Assembly: GCA_022496805.1 (NCBI GenBank)
Contig: CM040102.1
Span: forward strand, 5,629,001 to 5,693,000
Source: Pohlia nutans
Taxonomy: Eukaryota; Streptophyta; Bryopsida; Bryales; Mniaceae
DNA: 64,000 bases
Direction of reading: 5' to 3'
Of the stretch, positions 24,300 through 35,325 are shown in pieces. The notes beneath the pieces are model-generated. The model was not told where the DNA came from, did no database searches, and saw only the letters and a list, made by a program, of their open reading frames with translations. The number at the start of each line of letters is the position of its first letter. Positions within the stretch are counted from its first letter, which is position 1. The translations under genes and the position numbers were made by a program.

Positions 24300-25540
24300 A
24301 GGGTTCAGGAATAATGTTGTTCAAAGCGCCTCTCCCATTTGAAGGGATGGTGAGAACACATTTTGGGCGTAGAAGTGCTAATAAATAACTAACCCATCTC
24401 AAAAAAATTAGACTCCTTGCGACTGGGAGTTGTACTCTTTTGCAGTGATTTATAAAGCAACCGCTTGCGAAAAAGAAAAGAAAAGGAAAAAAAGACAAAA
24501 AAGAAGAAAAGAAAACTTGATCCATCTTCCCAGCTTGAAATATAGAGAAAGGAATTTAGGAGGAAGATATCAAGTATTTGGCCATCTAGAACTTCGAGGC
24601 ATGTGAACATGGCGCCATGATGGTGCATTGAAATGCAATTAAGATAATTTGATGCCAACCTCCATACCAACCTAGTATGAATAAAATGGCACTAAAATGA
24701 CATGTATGCAGCCTTTGGTGTCAAAATGACACTAAAATAGTTTGTCCCAACTTTTATATTGAGTGGGCCTGTCATCTAGTCGCCAGGCATCACCCTCTTA
24801 ACCCTTTGGCCAAATGATCACCTGCAAGAAACGCATGTTTTCCAACCTTGCTAAGTTCTTGGCCGTTTGTTTTACGAATCATCGACTCATTTGAATTTCT
24901 TTTTTGGAAAAAGTCTTGGTCATTTATTTATTTGTTTATTTGATTTCCTTCATTTTTGTTATTCTTTAGTGTGGTTCAAACAACATTAAAGACCAAGATT
25001 GCTATTCTCAAGGCCTTTTCATTCGGGGAGTCACGACACTTTCTTCCCATTCTCAATTTTAAAAAAACGAATATGTGACACTTTTCTCCTTGAATTATGG
25101 AGAATCCTAATTTATGAAGATTGAGAAACTTCATTCTTTTCCTCATTGAGGTGAAGAATGAACATGATTTTGATTTGGCAGTTGCGAGTTCACTACTATT
25201 CTCATTTCGTACACGCATAATTGAAAGGGTGTCATGACAGGACTGGATCACCACGACTGAATCCCAAATTCTCTCCCCATGTTCTCAATCTTCATAGAAT
25301 CAACCTCTCGAAATCACCGTGACACGACACCGCCCTATAATTATCAATCACTTTGGAAAGATTTCCAAAACAACCTTGATTCTACGTCTCAACCCCTGAT
25401 GTAACCTCAAAAGAAAAGGACAATGGGACTCACTCAGAACCGACCAACTCACTAATAGTAAGACCGACCGAACCCCCCACAAACCTACCAACCTCCCTCT
25501 CACGCGGTACCTACCTACTCCCCCTCTCCAAGACTCTCTT
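24300..25540. other. Intergenic stretch upstream of the TPR gene
   Basis: No gene is seen. Tggcactaaaatgacatg at 24684-24725 belongs to a dispersed repeat also near 2820. The last about 110 bp before 25549 are rich in C and T (acctccctctc, ccccctctcc, ctctctttctcc), as in plant 5' leaders. No TATA box sits at a suitable distance. Confidence 0.35.
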
Positions 25541-25654
25541 TCTCCTCCTTGCCTTTCACGCCAGCCTTACAAAGCCAAGTGTTGGCTCCTCCCCAAGCTT
25601 GGCTGGCCGAATCTCTCCCCTTTCAGGAGTCTCTGACTTTCATTTGCAGCAGCC

Positions 25655-25753
25655 ATGGCACATCACGCACTCCGAAAACCAAAACCCATCGTAACGGAGC
25701 TCATCAATGGCCGTTGCAAGCCTTGTTCCTCTTCTTTTGCAGGGCCAAACTGA
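25655..25753 (+). CDS. Possible upstream ORF (32 codons) of the TPR gene
   Basis: An ATG in strong context (gccATGG) opens a 32-residue frame ending in TGA 17 nt before the first main-frame ATG at 25771. If transcription starts in the CT-rich leader, scanning ribosomes meet this ATG first. A second out-of-frame ATG at 25707 overlaps the main start. A cttttgcag at about 25734-25742 could instead be a 3' splice site that removes these ATGs. Function is unproven. Confidence 0.3.
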   Translation: MAHHALRKPKPIVTELINGRCKPCSSSFAGPN

Positions 25754-25770
25754 CACCTTTGGGGAGGTTT

Positions 25771-28700
25771 ATGTATCACCATTGTAGTAGTAGTATTGCT
25801 GATGAAGCGATGATGGATCGGAGTAGTAGTAACAGTAGTAACAGTACGAGTAGTAATAACAGTAGCGACGTTTTCACGCAGATTATCGGAGAGATTGAGA
25901 GCATTGTGAGCGTTTTGGACTCTGCGGAGCGACAGGCACTGAAGAGCCAGCTTTCCGGGTTCAAGAGCCAAATTGGAGCTCTGGAGGAGTTGCACGTCAA
26001 CAAGACGAAACTGAAAACGAAAACGAAGAAGAGGAGCAACCAAGTTGAGCCTTCAGAGGAGCTTGAATTCAGCCTCACGAGCTTGCAACGGAATGTGGAC
26101 CTCGTGGCGCGCTCCTTAGGGATCGACCCTGTTTGGAAGAATTCAAATGGCGGAGAAACCGAGACGCCTTCCTCTTCTCCCCACGGAAAATCTGTCTTGT
26201 TGCCGTGCTGGAGCTTCAAGCAGAAGGCGAAGAAGTTCCTTCGTGTATCCGCCAGTTGTAAAAGCATTCGTGCATTTTCCCACAGGTTCCAGGAATTAAA
26301 CCTCTTTCTTTTTGTTCTGTCTACTTACTTTGGGAGTCAATGTTGGTTTTCATTTTTTTCTTGCTTTTGATATGTCATCGGGACTTGAAGTTCGAGAACA
26401 CGTTGTTGAACGGAAGACCTGCGCCCCGGAAAACACGTACATTTATACTTACATTAATGCCTCTTCAAGATTTCTTGTGATGTGTTTTAAAAAAAGATAC
26501 GGATATCAGTTTTTCTACATTTTTGCCGTTTTCGTGTAAAGTCGTCTTGTTGTGGTGGTTTTGGTTTTGGATTTGATATATTTATATCGATGCCTCTCCA
26601 AGATTTCATGTAATGTGTTTTTGAAAAGACAAAATAACAACTACATTTGAATTTTCTTTGCCTTTTTTTGTGTAAAGTCGTCTCACGAGTTGTTGTTGTG
26701 TGAAGGTCGAGGGGCGTTGTGAAATTTATGATGAAGGACTATGCGGGTGCGCTTGCTGATTTGAATAAGGCGGATTCTTTGGACCCTAACAATAGCTTCA
26801 TTCTCCAGTAAGTGGAAATGTAATAACAAATGGCAATAGTTTGAAGGTGTTTAGCAATTCTTGTTTTTGAAAAGGTGTTTTGTTGCATAAAATAAGAATG
26901 GTTGGAATAATGTGTGCTCAGATTATTATTATTATTATTATTATTGTGTGAAGGTTGCGCGGAGATGTCAAGTGCTGGATGAATGATTACGAGGGTGCAT
27001 TAGAGGATTTGACCCGTGCAGACCGTTTGAGGCCCGATGATACTTTCACTCTACGGTATTGTTTTTTTACCATTATTATTCAGCAATGTCTGTATCAGTG
27101 ATATCAGAACCACTTTATGACATTTAGAACATTATGCGACCTCCCACATAAATGATATCTACTTTTGCTACCCAGTGCATACAATACTCACGATACCTCT
27201 ATAATATCCGGCAATACCCTTGATATATTAAGGTGATACCATGACGATATCCGTGGATATCATCTCATGAAGTTGCTACATATTTATATCATGATGAGCA
27301 TTCTCGCTACATTTCAATTTTTTTTTCATTTTCTTTCTTTGTATGGTTAGCAGCCCCATTTTTTGGGTAGAAATCTAGCCAGTTTTGAGATCACTGGTCT
27401 GTATGGTGGATTTATTTATTTTTTGAAAAAGTTTGTGTGATGAATTTTGTGATTGTTTGATTGATCAATGTAGGGCTTTAGGTGCTGCTAAATCGTCTCT
27501 TGGAGATCGCCGAGGTGCTTTGCAAGTTTTGAATGCTGCAAATCGCTTGCAACCGAATGACATGTGGACTTTAAGGTTGGTTTTGGCCATTTCCATGATT
27601 TTTTTTTTCCTTTTGAAAAGAAAAGAAAAACACTTTTGTTTAGCTATGATATGATATGCTTCATTAGAGTGGGGGACCCAAATCCCTCAATTTCACAATC
27701 TAGTCTACGTTTGCCATTCTTAACCCCTAAAGGACCATAAGGCCACCAGGTGGCTCTTGTTTTTTTCAGTGATTTTGAGTAGGTTTTATGTAGATTTTTT
27801 TTGTTATTTTTTTTCAATTTTTAATTCAACATACGTAATAATCTTCACTAATTCCAGTGATATAAATTTTGGTCCCATTCAATTTATAATTTTCAGAATA
27901 TGATTGTTTAAACTTGTCATTTTAAAACCATTAATCCTTGGTCCTTTAGGGGTTCATTGGAGTCGAGAGGAGTGTAGATAACCTCACAGCACTCTTTCCA
28001 AGTGGATCTAGTCAGTCATAGGGACATAGGGTCTCTCTATTGAACAGGAGCCTTTTGTCACTTGTACTGTTTTTCCATACAAAGGACATGCACGCTCATT
28101 TTTGGCCAACAACAAGCCTATGGTGTGACATCACCTAGAGGTCGAAACAAACCTATGAATGATGTGACAATCAAGAACCCCTTTTAAATTTATTTATTTT
28201 TTTTTTTTCACTTTTAAAAGTCTTTTTTTTTTTTTTCCACTTGATGTGATGTGTTGCAGACTTCGAGGGCGAGTCAAGCGTCATCTACATGACTATGCCG
28301 GGGCTTTGGTAGATCTGGATGCTGCAGATCGTATTGAATCCAACGATCTGGATGTCCTTCGGTACATACTCTGACTTTGCTGAGTCTCCTGCTTTGTGTG
28401 ACCAGAAGATTAGTAAGCTTCAGTTGATCAGATTAGTGAGATTTATTGTAACTAACTAATTGTTTGTAACTAATCCTTCTGTAAGTACCGGTATTTCAGG
28501 TAAACGAGTGTTTTACATAAATTTTTTCGATGTGTATATAGTGGCATAATCAGGGTAGTTTACCTTAACCCTTTCATGACCAATCAACCAAATATGGCTT
28601 CATGTTTTTTTTAGCAGTTTTGAGTCGGTTTTATGTGAAGTTTCTATTGTTCAAATTTATTTATCTTTTTGGTCAACACATGCAATGTTCTTTACTAATT

Positions 28701-29597
28701 CTGGTAATATAAAATTTGGTCCTATCTGGATGATACTTTCATTATATGAATGATTGAATTTGTTGTTTTAAAACCATGAATTCTTGGTCATGAAAGGGTT
28801 AAAATTCTAGTGTGTGTGTGTTTTTTTTTTTTTTTGGTAGCCTGACCGGTTATCCTGCTTGTAATACTGCAGTGTTCGGGGCGTGGTGAAATTTTATTTA
28901 CACGATTATGATGGGGCACTCGTTGACCTTGATAAGGCACACCGAATGGACCCCACAAATAGCTCTATCCTCAGGTACTGGAACAACGTTTACAAATAAC
29001 CCAAATGGCCAGCTTCCCTATCTTTTGAAGCTGAAATAAATTCATTTTAGGAAGCTTTAACAAAAGATAACATTAGGAAGAAGAAACCATCCCCAAATGT
29101 GTTTTCAAACTGGACTTTCTATTTTTAGATTGAGCACTTCACCCCTAAAGGACCAAGGATTCATGGTTTTAAAATGAAAAATTTGTTTGATCGTATCGTG
29201 AAAAATCAATAATTCATATGGGATCAAATTTCATTTCACTGAACATTGCATGTGTTGGTCAAGGAAAGAAAGAAATTTGAACAAAAGGAAGTTCACATAG
29301 GACCTACTCAAAAAGCTACTAAAAAACCATGAGGTTAAATTCAGGCTTCTTGGTCCTTTAAGGGTGTTACTGTATTAAGGATTTTCTTTTATTGGGAAAA
29401 AATTGACTTGCAACTGCATTCTCAAGTTTCCTTGGAATATTGGCAGATATCGAGCTGATGTGAAGTTACGTTCTGGTAAACTTGAACAAGCCCTCGTTGA
29501 TGTGAAGAAAGCCATGGAGCTCGATCCAAAAAGCAGTTCCTTGTACAGGTATCCCATATGGAGGCTCATACATGAAATAAGCAGATAGTTTTATATG

Positions 29598-29630
<33 letters not shown>

Positions 29631-32600
29631 TGTTATTATTATTATTGTTATTATTATTATTGTCATTATGATTATTATTCTCTATGGAACACCTGTGACC
29701 AGTTTGCCATTGTGAGTGCAGGGTCAGAGGAGAGGTGAAATTCCAATTGAAGGATTTCCCTGCTGCACATGTGGATTTGAATAAGGCGCTGGAATTGCAA
29801 CCTGATGACGTTGGTGCTTTGAGGTAGTGTTCCTTATGAAAGCTGCATTGTTTTGGGCGCCTCAGTTGTGAACATTTTTAGTATAATCATATAAGGTAAC
29901 TGCACCTAATTTGGACACTTGCAGAATTGAGTCTCGTTCCCATTACTAGACTGGCCAATTTTTAATGCAACAAAGCATGCCATATATGCAACAATTATAA
30001 GGGATCAAAGTTGTGTTCCGTTTAGCTGATCTAGAAGGAACACAAGTTTTGATGTTAATGTTGTGTACATTCTCAAATTCAGTATGTACAGTACTTGTCA
30101 TCAAAGATTGTTTTGGTGTCCATATAAGGATCCTGTTTTAGCAGGTCCTATGTGGCCTTCCTTTTCTTTAAATTACTTTCCTTTCTGACCAATACATGCA
30201 ATGCTCTTCACTAATTCCAGTGATATAAAAGTTTGTCCTGTTTGAATTATTGATTTTTCACAATATGATTGATTGAATTTGTCATTTTAAAACCATGAAT
30301 CTTTGGTCCTTTAGGTGTTAATCAAGTTTGGGCTGCTATTACTCAAGAGTTAGTACTATAAGTTGAAGAATAGACAACTTAAGATTTGGATTTGAATCTT
30401 GCAGAGCTCGGGGTGAGCTCTTATACGAGTTGGGAGATTATGAAGAGGCCTTGGCGGATTTGCAAGCAGCAGACCGTGCTACACGGAACCATGAAAATAC
30501 CCTTCGGTACGAGCAGAAGAGTTTTACCTATTCATGAAATTTTGAATTGTGTCAGGATTTGTGACGAGTATTGAGTAATGGCTATCATGCACAAGGAGAA
30601 TATTGGTTCAATATCTAGGAAATCATGGGCTGATGAAAAAATATTCTTCCTCTTTTCAGGATTTTGGCCAAAATCAAATACCTGCTGAATGATCACAAGG
30701 GAGCCCTAATGGACCTGAATAGAGCTGATAAAATCAATCCAGACAATCATGTTACACTCAGGTATGTGCATTTTTATATCTAATGCTTTTCTTCAGATCC
30801 ATTAGGGCTCTGAAAAAAGTGCATTATCTGGAACAGTGTTAGGCAATGTGTTATCAATTGCTGGGTTCACTGATTTTTTTGTTGCTAATTTTTGCCATAA
30901 AATTTGGGCTGGCTAATTGATACTAAGGACTTTTGAAAAAAAGAAGGAATAATAGCCAGATTTCCTACATGGAGTCAAGATGTGTAGCCTCTTTAATTAA
31001 ACCTAGGTATCACCCAGGTATTGCCTAAGTAGCACCTAGGTAACACATGTGTATTTCCCTGATATTACCTATATATTGATATGAAAAGAGCATGCAAGGA
31101 ACCTGGATTGCTCTTCCAGTAGCGGAAATGCTAAACTGTCTCCTGACAGAAAAAAAAAAACACTGGCTGGGATGATCATTTGTACTTTTTTCATGCTGTT
31201 TGAACAGAGCTCGAGGCAACGTGAAGAGGAAGTTGGGCAACTACAAAGATGCTCTCCGAGATCTTAACAGGGCTAATGATCTCAGCCCAGACAGCAGTTG
31301 GATCCTTGGGTAGGTTGACACATGAATTATTACATTGTTAAGATTATTAAATTGAACATGTTTTATAATTTATATTTAAGAAGTAGAAAATTAAATTGCT
31401 TCTTGTGGAAAATAAGTTTCATCACTTGCATAGATTTCCGAGGATGGATTGCAATCAGTGTGGAACAGTTGAGAAGGAATGTATTTATTTAAGGTTATTG
31501 GTTGCTAAGGATGTGCGTGTTGTGAGTTTTGTGCTGTGAATATGAAAATCGTTTTGGAGCTTATTTGAAAACGTTATGTGCACAGAGTACGAGGTGATGT
31601 GAAGCGAAAACTTGGTGACCTTCATGGTGCTCTAGCTGATCTGAATAGTGCTGATGAGCTCGAACCCAACAACAATTTCACTTTGAGGTATTATATTCTC
31701 TGAACTTCATTTGTCATGACGTTATTAGCAGAGAACTGTGGGCTACTGCATAGTAATTTTAAGTTCTCCTCAGAATAATACTTAGCAAGCAAGTATGTTT
31801 GACGTTTACATGAGTTAGCAGACCCTTAAATTTTTGGAGGAACCGGTTTCTATGTTTAATGAAAAGACATTGTTATGCTTTGAACTTCTTTTTATCACAC
31901 GTGTCACCTTCATGGAATATGGGATGTTGTCATCGGAGAATCTTCACGTCAGGTGCACATTGGTTGTCAAAGGTGTGACATAAAGGAGTTATGAGTTGAC
32001 TTCATGGACTGGTATCCATTTTCTTAAAAAAGAAAAACTGCTAAAAAGATCAAAGACTAAATTTTCTACTTCTTTTGGTGCGTTCCCAGAGTGCGTGGCA
32101 AGGTCAAGAAGTTGCTCGGGGACGAGGAAGGCGCTCTGAACGACCTCACTCTCACAGAGTTGCTTGAGAATGGCACCAATGTCAGTGACCTCATATTTTT
32201 TTATCTCGTTTTTCAAACAATGTTATTAACCGGAACTGTTTTCTTTTCACACCTAGAACCGCAATTCTGCATATTTGGGGCACTTTTTTCGAGATAGAAT
32301 ATGTTCGTAGTGTTAGCAATTAAAAATGATGACTTTACAAGAAAGCAAAAAAAAATTTGAATTTGTGAATATGCCATGTGAAGTTGCCTAAACCACTTAA
32401 CCCTTAAAAAGACATTTCCTAATTGAGAAAGAACATAACACTAAGTAGCCTTCCTGAATACTGCCTCCTTGCAACAGAATGATGTGGAATATCCCACATC
32501 ATTTCATCCTCCCAATGAAATGATGTGGGATATTCCACACCAAATCAGTAGCTATGGGGGCACGTGGCATTAAGCAAGAACGATCAACCATGGTGAATTG

Positions 32601-33387
32601 TCATCGAAAGCACTCACTCAATCACAATTCAACAATGTTTTGTGATTGTTTATTTTGATTCCATCACAATTCAACAATGTTTTGTAATTGTTTATTTGAT
32701 TCAATAGTTCATTCAATTAGAAATCACTGGTCACCCATATATAAAGGTGGATGAAACTACTTTGTTTTGGTTACTATAGTGTCCATCCTCGAAAGGGGAG
32801 AGTAGTATTGTTCCAATGTCCCTTTGTCCGGTGGGCATCGGGTCATTGAAATTACGAACGGACACTTTATTCACGCCGACCTTGCAATAGGGTTGGTGTT
32901 TCTATCTATCTGGATGAAACTAAAAGGCAGTCTCTTTTGGAAGGCTACTGAATGTTATGAAAGGAGTATTTCTGAGTTTTAACCTCAAAATATAGAAGTA
33001 ATGTACATTCTAAAAATGTAGGTACATACTAATCTTGTCACGGATGATGATGATGCGTGAGGTTTGGGAATGGTGTAAAAGCACTGTCTGGGATGGTTCA
33101 GAGCAGACATGGAATTGGGTATTTCTACCTTAGGGTTTAAGGTTGATACCCTAGGGTTTAGGGTTGAGGGTATTGAAGGTTTTCATGTGTGGTTGCAGAT
33201 TGATGACCTGGACATAAAAACGCCCAGGAGGAGGACCTCACGGCGGCAGCATGAAACGCTGTCCCAGCAAGATCAACGGAGTACACGGACGTTAATCAGA
33301 GATGAGTTTGAAACAGACACCAGTGCTGAGTGTGAGATTCACAGTGCTGTCAGTAGCGTGGTGATTGCTGATATTTTTCGTTCCTGA
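25771..33387 (+). CDS. TPR-repeat protein, 14 exons, one repeat per exon (638 aa)
   Basis: Exons: 25771-26285, 26706-26807, 26954-27055, 27474-27575, 28260-28361, 28873-28974, 29447-29548, 29722-29823, 30405-30506, 30660-30761, 31208-31309, 31586-31687, 32090-32180, 33199-33387. All joins are GT-AG and in frame. Introns 1-12 are phase 2 and the last is phase 0. Exons 2-12 are each exactly 102 nt, giving one 34-residue unit of the form RGxVKxxLGDYxGAL, then DLxxAxxLxPxN. This matches the TPR A20/A27/P32 pattern; exon 13 holds a twelfth, altered unit. The N-terminus (about 171 aa) has a serine/asparagine tract, a likely helical part (IIGEIESIVSVLDSAE) and a lysine-rich KTKTKKR. The C-terminal 62 aa are basic then acidic, with RRRTSRR. 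No enzyme domain, signal peptide or membrane segment is evident; a protein-binding scaffold is likely. The start could also be the ATG at 25810. The frame is open upstream but has no earlier ATG. The donor of exon 1 (GTTCCA) is weak. Confidence 0.85.
27096..27396 (-). mobile_element. hAT MITE in intron 3 of the TPR gene
   Basis: The 301-bp element has ends CAGTGATATCAGAACC and, inverted, CAGTGATCTCAAAACTGG. The 8-bp gtctgtat is repeated exactly at 27088-27095 and 27397-27404. It is the inverted sister of 11752-12049. It starts about 40 nt after the exon 3 donor. Confidence 0.9.
27724..27952 (+). mobile_element. TTAA MITE (family C, short) in intron 4
   Basis: TTAA at 27720-27723 and TTCA (decayed TTAA) at 27953-27956 flank ends CCCCTAAAGGACCATAAG and ccttggtcctttagggg. 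About 230 bp, non-coding. Confidence 0.7.
28569..28798 (+). mobile_element. TTAA MITE (family C, short) in intron 5
   Basis: TTAA is perfect at 28565-28568 and 28799-28802. The terminal repeats CCCTTTCATGACCAA are perfect over 15 bp. They differ from the usual CCCCTAAAGGACC at matching positions on both ends, so the ends have been co-changed or homogenised. Confidence 0.8.
29142..29364 (-). mobile_element. TTAA MITE (family C, short) in intron 6
   Basis: The ends CCCCTAAAGGACCAAG and ttggtcctttaagggt are inverted. Flanks are decayed (ttca and gtta). Orientation is opposite to the copies in introns 4 and 5: gattcatggtttta lies at the left. Confidence 0.65.
29600..29680. repeat. AAT/ATT microsatellite in intron 7
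   Basis: A run of aat units switches to att units at about 29631, so it can form a hairpin. It fills most of the 173-bp intron. Confidence 0.8.
30140..30317 (+). mobile_element. 5'-truncated family C MITE in intron 8
   Basis: The right end, ctttggtcctttaggtg, is followed by TTAA at 30318-30321. The body (aattccagtgatataaaa, then ccatgaatctttgg) matches copies in introns 4-6. The left end is absent. Confidence 0.6.
32401..32570. repeat. Partial TTAA element with an internal palindrome, intron 13
   Basis: TTAA at 32397-32400 is followed by CCCTTAAAAAGACATTTCC, an element-like left end. At 32480-32545 gatgtggaatatcccacatc and gatgtgggatattccacacc form a palindrome related to sequence near 1660 and 58760. 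No right end is found. Confidence 0.4.
32760..32910 (+). mobile_element. SINE-like element with TATC tail, 12-bp duplication, intron 13
   Basis: The 151-bp element from ctttgttttggttactatag to tctatctatc is bracketed by an exact 12-bp tggatgaaacta at 32748-32759 and 32911-32922. A long direct duplication with a 3' simple-repeat tail indicates retroposition. The segment before the tail can form a small hairpin in better-preserved copies. I could not place convincing A and B boxes. Confidence 0.75.
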
Positions 33388-33902
33388 GCCCAACAACCCT
33401 AAAACCCTAACTTGTTCATTCAGCAGCCATTGAGTTGTACATAGCGGTTTTCTATTTTGCCTTTGTCCTCTCTCTCTCTCTCTCCTTGTACAGTACAGTA
33501 CAGTGCAGTGTAGCTTACGAGACGATTGTGTATAACAACTTACTAGTACAGAACTTTCTAGGCTTGTAGATAGCTATCCGGCCTCCAGTCTCTATGGCAG
33601 TGCTGACGTATCAGAAATGGAGATCAATGTTTTGACCTCGCAAACTTGTAAAGGATTTAACTTACTATGTGCACTTCCTATATGACGTGCTCGTTTTGTT
33701 GTTTTTGTTTTTGTTTTAAAACAAAAGGATATTTGTTGCAGAACAAAAGACATCCAATGAAGCGAGGAAGTGCAAAGGGATCGTTTGTTTTTTACTCCCA
33801 TCTGCTCTTGTACTTTGTTCTTAACTATTGCATGTGCGCACATGTCAAAACCATGTTCATTAAGGTATGTGTGCTTATAATGATCTCTGTTGTAGCAACT
33901 GA
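33388..33902. other. 3' region of the TPR gene
   Basis: Downstream of the TGA are several TTGTA-type signals (33434, 33485, 33565, 33648) but no AATAAA, which is usual for plants. A CT dinucleotide run lies at about 33470-33484. A gtttt repeat and its inverse surround 33695-33725. No other gene is seen. Confidence 0.4.
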
Positions 33903-34009
33903 CACCAGTAGAAAAGGTGGCGCTCCCAGGGACATGTCCAGGAAAAATCACTTTGCATGTGTGGAATTGGGCACTACTTGCCTTGAAAGTGCCACCTTTT
34001 CTACTAGTG
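33903..34009. mobile_element. CACTA micro-element, TGA duplication
   Basis: The 107-bp element has ends CACCAGTAGAAAAGGTGGC and gccaccttttctactagtg, an almost perfect inverted pair of 19 bp. TGA is repeated on both sides (33900-33902 and 34010-34012). A 3-bp duplication with CACTA ends fits the En/Spm superfamily. Confidence 0.75.
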
Positions 34010-34020
34010 TGAGCATTCTG

Positions 34021-34151
34021 AGCATGCAGTTTATTTTTATTGGGCTCACATACTGAGCATGCAGTTTATTTTTACTGGGCTCACATACTGAGCATGCAGT
34101 TTATTTTTATTGGGTTCACATACTGAGCATGCAGTTTATTTTTATTGGGTC
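34021..34151. repeat. 35-bp tandem repeat, about 3.7 copies
   Basis: The unit agcatgcagtttattttta, then ttgggctcacatactg, repeats with one or two substitutions per copy. It starts just after the CACTA micro-element. Confidence 0.85.
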
Positions 34152-34650
34152 TTACTGGCAAATGAAAGAGAATTCCGACATACTTTAGCATTCATTATTT
34201 GGACACCATATGAATAATTTCAGAGTTTTCAAAATATTGTCAATAGGTGTATCCATAGGATCACATAGTCTCGTGTTCCAATTGTGTACATCTTTCGCAA
34301 TTATTATCTAGGTTTAAGTGTTGCTTTAAAGTCCAATTGTTGAGATTTCTTTCATGAGACAAGGTCCATTTTGGATGTATGTACCTTGTGATAAATTTCG
34401 AGGACCTCCATAACATTCTTAACGCCTTGGACAAGCCCCCCTCAATAGTTTGTGGCTTTGTTAGCTTCTTGTCGAAGTGTTTGTAGAGGCGACACGAGTG
34501 ACTTGCTTGTTTTGTGTAACTCTTGTATTCTAGCATTTCCCTTATATTTTTACTAGGGAACAAGGACCCCCTTTAATTCCCCAAGGTAAATAATGTGATG
34601 TAGCTTTATAGTATGTAGAAAAGGTGTAGACAAGGTCTTATAGTTAATCG
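34152..34650. other. Stretch without a recognised gene
   Basis: A 100-codon - strand frame (34261-34563) has no recognisable motif and no homologous exon nearby. I do not call it a gene. Confidence 0.3.
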
Positions 34651-34654
34651 TTAA

Positions 34655-35321
34655 CTGCTCAAGTGTCCATTTTTTGGACGATGAACAAAATCAAATACAA
34701 TTTTTTCATCCGTCATGCACTTTTTGCAGTGTGGATTTTTTACAATATATTTTATAGGAAATTAGCTTCATGCATGCGTGATATGATTAGAAAGGAATGA
34801 TTTGTGAAATTTTTATGCCTTATTTCATGTGGCAGTGATTCACCACAAATTTCTAAGATCTTAATTCAAAAGTGTTTTAAAAAAAATCAATTCGTAAAAT
34901 TAAGCAACCAAAAAATCTCCTAAAATCATTGCACTTTGAGTAGTACGTTTTAGCCCATCACAAAAAATATCATCCTCAAATTGTCAATAACCTTTTCCTA
35001 ATCAAATCATAAAATAATTTTGAATTTTGAATTTCAAAATTTATATAAAATATTGGAGATAGCAATCGCAGATCTAACTATATAGATATAATCTAAAATT
35101 CATATTGTACAACTTTATTCATGCATCAAGTTCAAAATATCCCTCTTGGTTGCTCTTTATAAGTACCAATGGACCTTTGTCTAGTGGGCATTGGCTCATT
35201 GTCAAGACGAACAGACACTTTATTCACGCCGGACTCGAAAGAGGCCCGGTGTTCATATCTATCTATCTGCTCTTTATAATACATCTTTGCAAAATTGCAA
35301 AATTGTGGGGACGTTTAGGGG
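34655..35321 (+). mobile_element. TTAA element, family D, carrying a SINE insertion
   Basis: TTAA at 34651-34654 and 35322-35325 flanks ends CTGCTCAAGTGTCC (decayed) and ggggacgtttagggg. The interior matches family D. The SINE-like element at 35163-35267 interrupts tgctctttataa within it. The right TTAA also starts the next element. Confidence 0.65.
35163..35267 (+). mobile_element. SINE-like element with TATC tail, 105 bp, 12-bp duplication
   Basis: An exact 12-bp tgctctttataa lies at 35151-35162 and 35268-35279. The insert runs gtaccaatggacctttgtc to ggacactttattcacgcc-type sequence, then a small hairpin (gaggcccgg region), and ends atctatctatc. Relative to the 151-bp copy it lacks the first about 45 bp, a 5' truncation typical of retroposed copies. 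Confidence 0.8.
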
Positions 35322-35325
35322 TTAA

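Noticed and set aside
25549..25770. Extending the TPR protein upstream to 25549.
   Set aside because: That position is a TTG. The frame is open, but the first in-frame ATG is at 25771.
33119..33165. Interstitial telomere repeat (agggttta-type).
   Set aside because: Only two or three imperfect units occur in an intron. This is too short to be more than chance or a telo-box-like motif.
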